Of a stretch of 64,000 nucleotides of DNA, positions 1 through 7,227 are shown piece after piece. The notes under the pieces were generated by a model. It ran no database searches and was not told the origin of the DNA. It saw only the letters and a list, made by a program, of their open reading frames with translations. The position numbers were made by a program, and so were the translations under genes. The stretch lies in NCBI GenBank assembly GCA_963769765.1, contig CAVYNA010000002.1, positions 186,001 through 250,000 on the forward strand, written 5' to 3'. Within the stretch, counting starts at the first letter, position 1. Each line of letters starts with the position of its first letter. Origin of the DNA: Bog-756 sp963769765 (GTDB taxonomy: Bacteria > Actinomycetota > Acidimicrobiia > Acidimicrobiales > RAAP-2).

Positions 1-1388
1 CACACCGCGGGCAGCCCCCGATCGTCGAGGTACCAGCTCTTGCACCCGGTGACCCAGACGGTGTGCTGTGCAGCGTCCGCCCGCTCTGCTTCGAAGCGGT
101 CGAGCGCCTCGTGGGTGGCGCAGATCGCGGTGCGCCCGTCGGCGCGGATCTGTTCGATGAGTCGGAGGATGTAGCCGACCTGGAGCTCGGCCACCTCGAT
201 GAGCGAGAAGTTGCCGACCGGCCCGTTCGGGCCGTTCACCATGAAGAAGTTCGGGAACTCCGGGATCGAGACCGAGAGGTACGCCACCGGTCGCGGGGTC
301 CACGCCTGTTCGAGGGAGATGCCGTTGCGGCCGACGACCTCCATCGGGCGCATGAACGCGTCGGCCCGGAACCCGGTGGCGAGCACGAGCACGTCGAGCT
401 CGTGGAGGGATCCGTCCCTCGTCCGTACACCGGACGGCTCGACCGCCTCGATGGCGTCGGTCACGAGCTCGGCGTTGGGGCGCTGGATGGCGTCGTAGAA
501 GTCGGGTGAGAGGACGAGCCGCTTGCAGGCCGGCCGGTAGTCCGGCCGGAGACGCTCTCGGAGCTCGGGGTCGTGCACGTTGCGCTCGAGGTTCTCGTTG
601 CAGGCGCGCACCACGTACTCGAGCTCGCGCGAACTGGTGTCCACGACCGCGGTGGCAAAGACGTCGAACAGGTCCGAGAGGTCCTGGCGGAACTTGCGCA
701 GATGCTCCGGGTGCGTCTCGAAGTCGTCACGGTCCTCGTCGGAGACCGCAGGATTCTCTTGAGGCAGGATCCACTGCGCGGTGCGTTGGAAGAGGCTCAG
801 CGACGCGACGCGGTCGACCACTGCCGAGACGAGCTGGACCGCAGTCGACCCGGTACCGACGATGCCGAGCCGCGTCCCGTCGAGGACGACGTCGTGGTCC
901 CAACGCGAGCTGTGGAAGAGGGGACCGGCGAAGCGGTCGAGGCCCTCGATGTCGGGAGTGCGTGGGTGGTGGAGCACTCCGGTCGCCGCGATCACGACGT
1001 CGGCCTCGTCACGGTGGCCCGATGCGGTCGTGACCTGCCAGTTGGTGCCGTCGAACTCGCAGGTGGTGACCTCGTCCCCGAAGCGGATGTGGTCGAGCAC
1101 ACCGTGATCGGCCGCGACCTGCTCGAAGTACGCCTGGATCTCCGGTCCGGGCGAGAAGCGGCGGCTCCAGTCGGCTTTGAGCGCGAACGAGTACGAGTAG
1201 AGGTGCGACGGGACGTCGCAGGAGAGCCCCGGATAGGTGTTCTGGCGCCACGTCCCACCCACGCGGTCGGCCTTCTCGAACGAGACGACATCGGTGATGC
1301 CCGCCTCACGCAGCTTGATGAGGCTGAGGATGCCGGCCATGCCCGCACCGATCACCGCGACCCTGAGCGGGCGGTCCCCAGTTCGCAC
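1..1388 (-). CDS. Flavin-containing (Baeyer-Villiger type) monooxygenase, 3' partial
   Basis: Reading leftward, the frame stays open to the window edge, so the C-terminus is missing; about 462 residues are visible. The N-terminus has an FAD Rossmann motif (VAVIGAGMAG). It is followed by GGTWRQNTYPGLSCD, matching the family's GxWxxxxYPGxxxD signature, and FAGPLFHSSRWD, which fits the Baeyer-Villiger fingerprint FxGxxxHxxxWD. A second, NADPH-binding Rossmann motif reads GIVGTGSTA. The family inserts one oxygen atom into ketones using NADPH, FAD and O2. I chose the GTG at 1388; an in-frame GTG lies at 1406. It is divergent from an SDR gene, so the pair may act on related alcohol/ketone substrates (inference). 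The substrate cannot be read from the sequence. Confidence 0.88.
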   Translation of the reverse strand, partial: MRTGDRPLRVAVIGAGMAGILSLIKLREAGITDVVSFEKADRVGGTWRQNTYPGLSCDVPSHLYSYSFALKADWSRRFSPGPEIQAYFEQVAADHGVLDHIRFGDEVTTCEFDGTNWQVTTASGHRDEADVVIAATGVLHHPRTPDIEGLDRFAGPLFHSSRWDHDVVLDGTRLGIVGTGSTAVQLVSAVVDRVASLSLFQRTAQWILPQENPAVSDEDRDDFETHPEHLRKFRQDLSDLFDVFATAVVDTSSRELEYVVRACNENLERNVHDPELRERLRPDYRPACKRLVLSPDFYDAIQRPNAELVTDAIEAVEPSGVRTRDGSLHELDVLVLATGFRADAFMRPMEVVGRNGISLEQAWTPRPVAYLSVSIPEFPNFFMVNGPNGPVGNFSLIEVAELQVGYILRLIEQIRADGRTAICATHEALDRFEAERADAAQHTVWVTGCKSWYLDDRGLPAV

Positions 1389-1578
1389 GCCGCCATTCCA
1401 CCACACTCGAGAGCCCGTTCCGCAGGCCCGATCGGGACCTGGGGAGGGACGCGATCGTGCGGGGCGACGTGGTGCTCGACCGGCGGCGGCGCCGGAGCGT
1501 TCGAGCGTCCACAATGGACCGCAGGATCCCGAGAGTGTCGGCGCGATCTGGATGGTGAGCCAAGGGGAGGTGTCCGGG

Positions 1579-2313
1579 GTGGAGCGCGAAGCGGCGGTCG
1601 TGATCGGCGGCGCGTCGGGCATCGGCGCGTCCGTCGTCGCGCGCCAGCGGGCCGCTGGCGCCGAGGTGGTGGTGTGGGACATCGGCGGCCCGAACGACGT
1701 GCGCTGCGACATCGCCGATCCCGAGCAGGTCGCGATGGCGGCCGAGGCCACCCTCGACCGTGTCGGCGCCCCGGCGACCGTCACCGTGACCGCGGGCATC
1801 GGCCACAGCGGCTTGCTCGCAGAGGTCGGCGCCGACGAATGGGACCGGATCATGTCGGTCAACGCCCGGGGGGTGTGGCTGGTCATGCGGTCGTTCGTCC
1901 CGGCGATGGTCGAGCGGGGAGGAGGCTCGATCGTGGCCGTCAGCAGCGTCAGCTCTCGCCTGGCCGACGCGACGATGGGCCTCTACTGCGCGTCGAAGGC
2001 AGCGCTCGACATGATCGTCCGGGTCGCCGCGAGGGAGTGGGCCCCGACGGTCCGGGTCAACGCGATCGCCCCCGGGGTCACCGACACGCCGATGCTCGGC
2101 CGAGCGCCACGCAGCGGGCAGTGGTTCTCCGCCGTGCAGCGCCGCACGGCGCTCGGTCGGCTCGGAAGCCCGGACGACATCGCGGCCGCGGTGCTCGCGG
2201 TCCACGGGCTTCCGTGGATGACCGGTCAAGTCGTCGAGTGCGACGGCGGTCTTTCGCTGTGGAGCCCGATCGACCCGCTGGGTGCGGGTGAGCAGCCGGT
2301 CTCGGGTGGGTAG
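1579..2313 (+). CDS. SDR family oxidoreductase
   Basis: A 244-residue classical short-chain dehydrogenase. GGASGIG near residue 9 is the cofactor-binding TGxxxGxG motif. The serine lies in VSSVSS and the catalytic pair is Y-x-x-x-K in LYCASKAALDM. The NNAG motif is replaced by TAGIG. Near the C-terminus, GQVVECDGGLSLW matches the usual G-x-x-x-x-x-DGG segment. GTG 1579 is preferred because GGGGAGG lies 8 bases upstream; an in-frame ATG at 1552 would add nine residues. It is divergent from the monooxygenase and probably oxidises an alcohol or reduces a ketone with NAD(P)H; the substrate is unknown. Confidence 0.87.
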   Translation: MEREAAVVIGGASGIGASVVARQRAAGAEVVVWDIGGPNDVRCDIADPEQVAMAAEATLDRVGAPATVTVTAGIGHSGLLAEVGADEWDRIMSVNARGVWLVMRSFVPAMVERGGGSIVAVSSVSSRLADATMGLYCASKAALDMIVRVAAREWAPTVRVNAIAPGVTDTPMLGRAPRSGQWFSAVQRRTALGRLGSPDDIAAAVLAVHGLPWMTGQVVECDGGLSLWSPIDPLGAGEQPVSGG

Positions 2314-2379
2314 CCGTCGTCCTATCGCCCAGGATCGTCAGAAGTCCTGTGCGCGCCGTCGCACCTTGAGCTTCGTTGC

Positions 2380-2724
2380 TCATCGAGCCGTCTCGCTCGT
2401 ATAGCCGGCCACGTTGTCGGGAGGGATGCCGAAGGCGACAGCGGCATCTCCGATCGTCATGCCTGTTCGGAGCGCAGCCGCAAGAGCGGTCTTTCGCAGT
2501 CTGTGCCTGGACTCGTAGAGGGCCTGCACCGCAGCATCGGTGTTCATGACTCCGTCGTAGGTCGACACCGATTGCATCGCGGCAGTGATGTCGGCTCCTC
2601 CCTTGAACACGTGGAGCAGGCTACGGAGGGCGTGGTCGTTGGCCTCGAGCTGCGAGCGGACAACCTGCATCACGTCGAGGTGTGCCTCGATTGCTGCGAT
2701 CAAGTCATCCGTGGCTTGAAACAC
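2380..2724 (-). CDS. Hypothetical 114-aa helical protein
   Basis: I do not recognise the family. The protein is predicted mostly helical. It begins MFQATDDLIAAIEAHLDVMQ and ends with TGMTIGDAAVAFGIPPDNVAGY, which resembles a short helix-turn-helix. There is no signal peptide or membrane segment. It lies 51 bp downstream of the truncated nucleotidyltransferase on the same strand, so it may belong to that toxin-antitoxin transcript or be an independent small gene. Codon use is consistent with a real gene. Function unknown. Confidence 0.55.
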   Translation of the reverse strand: MFQATDDLIAAIEAHLDVMQVVRSQLEANDHALRSLLHVFKGGADITAAMQSVSTYDGVMNTDAAVQALYESRHRLRKTALAAALRTGMTIGDAAVAFGIPPDNVAGYTSETAR

Positions 2725-2775
2725 CTGACAATTCTAGTGATTGCGCTCTTCGCCAGGTGGATGGTGCAGCCCATG

Positions 2776-3087
2776 TCATCGACGACGAGACCACATGAGC
2801 AGCCGGGGACCGGTGGCAACCGGTTCCGTCGATGCATGGGATCGTCTGCGGCGCTGTCGCGCTGGTCGATCGATGACCGGCGAGGGGATCGTGCCCTCTT
2901 GGTCGACGGCGGTATCGATGTCCTGGGTACCCCGATGGGCCTGGCCGAGACGGGCCATGACCGCGAGCCCGCCGATCAGGGCGAAGTGCGCGGGCGACAC
3001 CGAAGAGACCAACGCTTCGAGTGCGAGGAGGAGCCTTCGGGTCTCGCCGCCCTCGTCCAGGAGGCGGACCTCACCAGACACGAACAT
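2776..3087 (-). CDS. Truncated AbiEii-like nucleotidyltransferase (toxin-type)
   Basis: A 103-residue product starting MFVSGEVRLLDEGGE. LIGGLAVMARLG followed by TQDIDTAVD is the GG...DxD metal-binding motif of DNA-polymerase-beta-like nucleotidyltransferases, as in the AbiEii toxin family. Full-length members are normally two to three times longer. Here the frame turns arginine-rich after the motif and stops, so the C-terminal domain is missing; another frame continues with a less convincing reading, compatible with a frameshift or deletion. The ATG overlaps the end of the upstream antitoxin-like gene by 17 bp, typical of antitoxin-toxin coupling. The toxin activity is probably lost. Confidence 0.6.
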   Translation of the reverse strand: MFVSGEVRLLDEGGETRRLLLALEALVSSVSPAHFALIGGLAVMARLGQAHRGTQDIDTAVDQEGTIPSPVIDRPARQRRRRSHASTEPVATGPRLLMWSRRR

Positions 3088-4120
3088 GTCCTTCGGGGGT
3101 CCAGGCGTCGAGGATCTCGCGCCCACGACCGGGATCCTGGGCGAGGTCGAGGGCGACGACGACGTGGTTGGCCACAGGGAACCCTGCGTTGATCCCGGCC
3201 TCGACGCTGAACCCATAGCGCGATGGGCACAGCGCGACACTGGCCGCGGCCGGCTTGTCCTCGGCCAGCCCCACGGACGACAGGACGTGACGCAAGTTCC
3301 ACCGGTCGTCCACGTAGATCTCGGGGGGCCAGTCGGACGTGGCGACCACGGGGGCCTTGTGCCTGAGGGCTCCCAGGGTGCCGCTCAGGCGGTAGATGGG
3401 TGCGGGCGGTGGGACGGCGGCCAGGGTGTACCACCGGGGCGACCATTCGTCGACGAGTGCATTGAACAGATCCGGGATCAAGGGTCCTCCCGTGCTCTCG
3501 ACCAGCCCGGCGTTGCGCATGGCGGCGAGGAGCTCCGAGGTTCGGCCGGGAGAGCGACCCGTGCGACGCGCGATCTCCATCGTCCCGAGCCGCTCGGCCG
3601 GGGCGAGCAGGAGCGCCAGGGCCACGTCACATCCGGCCGGCGAGAACAAGTCGACGACTCGGTCCGTGGGCTCATCTACCAGCGGCGGGACGTCGGAGTC
3701 GACGAGGAGCCCCGGCCATCGCATGCGAAGGTGGCCCCTCCGGTCCAACCAGCCGATGCCGCTCGAACTGAGCACGTCGCGCGCCGGCGCCGAGATGCGA
3801 TCCGCCACCACCACGACGCCGTCGGCCTTTGCCGCCTTGCCGTGCTCGCGCATCTGAGCCACGATCCCGCCGGCGTCGGATTCGGTGACCCGGTTCTTGA
3901 CCTCCACGAGCAGGGTCTGGTCGCCCACCTCCAAGAGGAGGTCGGGCCGAAGATGCGCGGGGATATCGAGATCGCTCAGGACTCGCCGGACCTCGTCAGG
4001 ACCGGGACCACCTTTCGTCCTTCGTGGTGCCACGAATAGCGAAGAACTGACCCTCCCCGTCGAGATCGGCGGGGCGGTCGAGCCGATCAGCCTCGAGGAA
4101 CTCGCCGTCGGGTCGGACAT
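3071..4120 (-). CDS. AbiEi-like antitoxin/regulator with PD-(D/E)XK-fold domain
   Basis: 349 residues from the ATG at 4120, chosen because the longer reading would run into the divergent operon. RPDLLLEVGDQTLLVEVKN has the D...ExK arrangement of the restriction-endonuclease fold. A winged-helix segment follows (ERLGTMEIARRTGRSPGRTSELLAAMRNAGLV), then a C-terminal domain of about 150 residues. Related actinobacterial proteins are usually named AbiEi-family antitoxins, which repress their own operon. The next gene is an overlapping GG...DxD nucleotidyltransferase, which supports a type IV toxin-antitoxin origin. Whether the nuclease-like domain cleaves DNA or is only structural cannot be told; D, E and K are all present. 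Confidence 0.7.
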   Translation of the reverse strand: MSDPTASSSRLIGSTAPPISTGRVSSSLFVAPRRTKGGPGPDEVRRVLSDLDIPAHLRPDLLLEVGDQTLLVEVKNRVTESDAGGIVAQMREHGKAAKADGVVVVADRISAPARDVLSSSGIGWLDRRGHLRMRWPGLLVDSDVPPLVDEPTDRVVDLFSPAGCDVALALLLAPAERLGTMEIARRTGRSPGRTSELLAAMRNAGLVESTGGPLIPDLFNALVDEWSPRWYTLAAVPPPAPIYRLSGTLGALRHKAPVVATSDWPPEIYVDDRWNLRHVLSSVGLAEDKPAAASVALCPSRYGFSVEAGINAGFPVANHVVVALDLAQDPGRGREILDAWTPEGHVRVW

Positions 4121-4273
4121 CCCCTGGAAGGACGTTGCGGGCACGCGTGGTCGGCCCGCACACCGCCACTTCGACAGCTCCCGTGCCAGCGTCCAGGCAA
4201 CGGCGAGTGGTCGATGGGCCGTTCTCGTACCCGGCAGGATGTCGAGGGTCCGACTCCGGATCACCCATTGTCG

Positions 4274-4283
4274 GACACGTGTC
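4274..4283. promoter_or_regulatory. Perfect 10-bp palindrome, candidate operator
   Basis: GACACGTGTC lies in the 229-bp divergent region between the AbiEi-like gene and the DapB-like/Rieske operon, 66 bp before the operon's GTG. A palindrome of this type suits a TetR- or GntR-type repressor, but no such regulator is encoded in the window. The role is inferred from position and symmetry only. Confidence 0.35.
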
Positions 4284-4349
4284 TGGACGGTAGTTTCCAC
4301 CGTGGCGATGGGCCGCCGGCCCTGACGATCGCGGTGACCGGGGGACCTC

Positions 4350-5450
4350 GTGAACTCTGTCCAAGACCGAAAGATCCGGGTATTCCAAGTCGCAACCGGC
4401 AACGTCGGTTCCGAGATGATCAAGCGAATCCGCCGCCATCCTGACCTGGAGCTGATCGGGTTGCACTGCTACTCGGCCGACAAGATCGGCAGGGACGCAG
4501 GCGAGATCGTGGGACTGCCCCCCGTCGGAGTCACGGCGACCGGAACCGTCGGGGAGATCATCGCTGCGCGGCCCGACTGTCTCACCTTCCACGGCGTCTT
4601 CCCCGACGTTGATCTCTACGAGCAGATTCTCGAGGCAGGAATCAACATCGTGACCACCGCGGACTGGATCACCGGCCACCACCGCAACGCGAACCATCCG
4701 CACCCGTCGGGACAGATCGAAGAAGAAGTCGTCCAGGCGGCCTGTGAGCGTGGGGGATCGACCTTCTACGGCACGGGAATGAATCCTGGGCTCGCCCAGA
4801 TCCTCACCATTGTTCACTCGGCAGATGTGACCGACATCGAGCGAGTGCTGTGCAAAGAGTCCGTCGACGTCTCGTGCCACCATTCGGTCGACACCTGGAA
4901 CGAGGTTGGGTTCGGTCGCCCAGTCGATGACCCGGCTGTCCCGGGGATGCTCGAGAAGTACACCCGGGTCTTCGAAGACGCTGTCCGCCTCATTGCCGAC
5001 TGCATGGACCTCACCCTCGATGATGTGCGCTTCGAATGCGAACTCGGTGCATGCACCAAGAATGTCGACCTCGGCTGGTACCAGCTGCCGAAAGGCTCAC
5101 TCGGCGGGTGCTACCTCAAGTACCTGGGAACCGTCGACGGTGAGCCTCGCATCGAGATGCATCTGGAGTGGCAGATGACGCCCCACACCGACCCCCACTG
5201 GGACATCCAGGGCTGCTACATCACCCAGGTCGACGGGGATCCCTGCATCTACTCCAAGCACATGATCTTCCCGAAGCCGGGGACAGACTTCTCCTCTCCG
5301 GAGGCCTTTGCGTCGGTCGGCATGACGATCACCGGTATGCCGGCCCTCAATGCCATCCGCTCTGTGGTCTCGGCTCCGCCCGGGATCATCACCAGTGCGG
5401 ACCTCCCACTGCGCGCGTTCGCTGGACGCTTTGCACCAGGGATCTCGTGA
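4350..5450 (+). CDS. DapB / diaminopentanoate dehydrogenase-like NAD(P)-dependent oxidoreductase
   Basis: 366 residues starting at GTG, with GGGGAC just upstream. The N-terminus IRVFQVATGNVGSEMIKRI is a Rossmann motif of the dihydrodipicolinate-reductase-like superfamily (GxxGxxG variant). HHRNANHPHPSG and GTGMNPGLAQI also fit that superfamily, and the long C-terminal half resembles 2,4-diaminopentanoate dehydrogenase-type proteins. True DapB is shorter (about 245-270 residues), so lysine biosynthesis is unlikely. Its stop codon overlaps the next gene's first possible start. Co-transcription with a Rieske oxygenase suggests degradation of a cyclic or steroid/terpenoid-type compound, but the substrate is not visible. 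Confidence 0.75.
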   Translation: MNSVQDRKIRVFQVATGNVGSEMIKRIRRHPDLELIGLHCYSADKIGRDAGEIVGLPPVGVTATGTVGEIIAARPDCLTFHGVFPDVDLYEQILEAGINIVTTADWITGHHRNANHPHPSGQIEEEVVQAACERGGSTFYGTGMNPGLAQILTIVHSADVTDIERVLCKESVDVSCHHSVDTWNEVGFGRPVDDPAVPGMLEKYTRVFEDAVRLIADCMDLTLDDVRFECELGACTKNVDLGWYQLPKGSLGGCYLKYLGTVDGEPRIEMHLEWQMTPHTDPHWDIQGCYITQVDGDPCIYSKHMIFPKPGTDFSSPEAFASVGMTITGMPALNAIRSVVSAPPGIITSADLPLRAFAGRFAPGIS

Positions 5451-5452
5451 CG

Positions 5453-6439
5453 ATGACGCTCGACGCTGTGCGCGACCCCGCTGTCGACCCGCGCCCGCGA
5501 TTCCCGGTCGGTTGGTTCAAGGTCGCCGCGACAGGCGAGATCGAACCCGGCGCCATGGTGGAGCGGACCTTTCTCGGCGAGCAAGTGGTGGCGTTCCGGA
5601 CGGAGTCAGGACAGTGCGCAGTGGTTTCCGCGTACTGCCCACACCTCGGAGCAAATCTCGCCCGGGGCGGCAAGGTGACAGGCGAGAGCCTCCGCTGCCC
5701 CTTCCACAGTCTGCGGTGGGGCGTCGACGGAAGCTGCGTCGGCTCCGACTACCCCGGCAATCCGCCTTACCCGGTGAGAATCCCCGCCTATCCGGCCATC
5801 GAGCGTTTCGGCTTCCTGTTTGCGTGGCACGACGTGACCGGCGGTGGCCCCACTTTCGACATCCCCGACCTCGACCTCGAAGGATGGACGATCCCCCAGG
5901 TCACCACCCTCCCCATCAAGGCCCATGTCGAAACGATCCACGAGAACGGCGTCGACACGGCGCACTTCGGAATCGTCCATGGCTTCTTCCTTTCGGAACC
6001 CGCATATGACGATCGCGGTACGTCATTCCACTCCGAGTTCCACTTCGCCACACCGAACTTCCTGCGAGAGGGACCCGACGAGATCGCAACGTTCTTCGAC
6101 ACCGACACATACGGCCTGGGCTACGCCCATTCGTTGAACACCGCCGAAGCGGTCGGACTCCGCTACCGGGTCTTGCTCCTCACGACACCCACCACTCACG
6201 ACAGCATCGACTTCACCATCGCGACCACCGTCCAGCGTCCGGGGTCCGGCGACGTGATCGCGGGGGTTCGAGTGGACGAGGTCGCCGACTTCATGCACCG
6301 TGGGGCACTTGGTGGGGTCAGACAGGACGTACCGATCTGGGAAGCGCTGCGCCACGTCGATCGCCCACGACTCGTCAAAGGAGACGGACCGATCCCCCGC
6401 TTTCGCCACTGGGCACGGCAATTCCACCCCAGCACCTAG
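5453..6439 (+). CDS. Rieske non-heme iron oxygenase, alpha subunit (KshA-like)
   Basis: A 328-residue oxygenase component. The [2Fe-2S] Rieske motif is CPHLGANLARGG followed by CPFHSLRWG (CxH...CxxH, near residues 60-85). The mononuclear-iron motif is ENGVDTAHFGIVHG (D-x2-H-x4-H). This domain order fits 3-ketosteroid 9-alpha-hydroxylase and cholesterol-desaturase-like oxygenases. ATG 5453 is preferred, with CAGGGA about ten bases upstream; a GTG at 5447 overlaps the preceding stop. A separate reductase must supply electrons and none is encoded nearby. It forms an operon with the dehydrogenase-like gene before it. Confidence 0.88.
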   Translation: MTLDAVRDPAVDPRPRFPVGWFKVAATGEIEPGAMVERTFLGEQVVAFRTESGQCAVVSAYCPHLGANLARGGKVTGESLRCPFHSLRWGVDGSCVGSDYPGNPPYPVRIPAYPAIERFGFLFAWHDVTGGGPTFDIPDLDLEGWTIPQVTTLPIKAHVETIHENGVDTAHFGIVHGFFLSEPAYDDRGTSFHSEFHFATPNFLREGPDEIATFFDTDTYGLGYAHSLNTAEAVGLRYRVLLLTTPTTHDSIDFTIATTVQRPGSGDVIAGVRVDEVADFMHRGALGGVRQDVPIWEALRHVDRPRLVKGDGPIPRFRHWARQFHPST

Positions 6440-6688
6440 GGAGACGGGCGACCTGGAGGTGCCGCTTGCGAGCACGGGCCTGCCCGCTTGACCGCCCTGT
6501 ATCACGCACCCTCTGAGCGATCCCGGACGCTCCGGCCCATCGACCAGGCCAGCCGGTGGATCCGCAGGGAGCGCATTCCCGGCAGTTGCGCGCGGGTTCC
6601 GGAGGCGGATCGGGTGGTCTGGACGCGACACCGGGGGCCGAAGGTCCTCCCGTCCAATCAATCCACCGGGACAGCCGGCCGATCGCAC
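6440..6688. other. Non-coding stretch, nothing recognised
   Basis: About 250 bases between the Rieske oxygenase and the integrase fragment. I see no convincing frame on either strand and no strong hairpin. It may be decayed mobile-element DNA, given the integrase remnant and tRNA that follow. Confidence 0.4.
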
Positions 6689-7006
6689 TCAGCCGGCGAA
6701 GGCGAACCCGGTCCGCTCCGTCGTTCTGGCCACCTGGGCCCGAAGACGGACGAAACGCACAAAGCCGGCAACGTCGCTCTCGGTCACGCGGGGTGCACCT
6801 TCTGAGAACTGAACTTGCCACATGGCACCCATCGCCATCTCCAACTCAGCGAAGAAGTCGGCTGGACCTTCATTGCTGGCTTGCCGCGGCGGACCTGTTG
6901 TCGGATCAGTGTCGACGAAGACGCGCGGCTGCCATCGGCCAGGGCCGCGTTGCCGAACGGTTCCGGTACCCTTGGGTCGTCTCGACGTCTTGGTCTTCTG
7001 GCTCAC
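6689..7006 (-). pseudogene. Integrase (tyrosine recombinase) N-terminal remnant
   Basis: The first 45 residues resemble the arm-binding N-terminus of actinobacterial phage integrases: RRPKGTGTVRQRGPGRWQPR followed by VDTDPTTGPPRQ. After that the match ends; the remaining 60 residues do not look like a recombinase and no R...HxxR...Y catalytic region is present downstream. The start lies 38 bp from the 5' end of tRNA-Ser, and tRNA genes are common integration sites. The reading is therefore a scar of a lost element. A genuine small DNA-binding protein remains possible. Confidence 0.5.
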
Positions 7007-7044
7007 CCCAGAAATGAGAGGCCGCCAGTAAGACGGAGGGGCAG

Positions 7045-7133
7045 GGAGAGGTGCGAGAGCGGCCGAATCGGACTCACTGCTAATGAGTTGACCTGGGTAA
7101 CCGGGTCCGAGGGTTCAAATCCCTCCCTCTCCG
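7045..7133 (+). tRNA. tRNA-Ser (GCT)
   Basis: The acceptor stem GGAGAGG pairs with CCTCTCC, with G as discriminator. The anticodon stem is ACTCA/TGAGT, with anticodon GCT at 7079-7081. A long variable arm typical of serine tRNAs follows, and the T-arm is GAGGG-TTCAAAT-CCCTC. The 3' CCA is not encoded. It reads AGC/AGU codons. Confidence 0.96.
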
Positions 7134-7227
7134 CGAAAATTGTCGGGTCGCATGCGATCGTCGCGTCGCCAGGCAACGGGAATCAGTCGTGCCGTGGCGG
7201 CCCGACCACCGTAAGTAGATTGGACGG

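Noticed and set aside
573..2291. Long plus-strand open frame (572 codons) opposite the monooxygenase and running through the SDR
   Set aside because: Arg/His-rich composition with no family motif. The minus strand here encodes clear Baeyer-Villiger motifs, and the SDR lies in another plus frame, so this is a GC-rich shadow.
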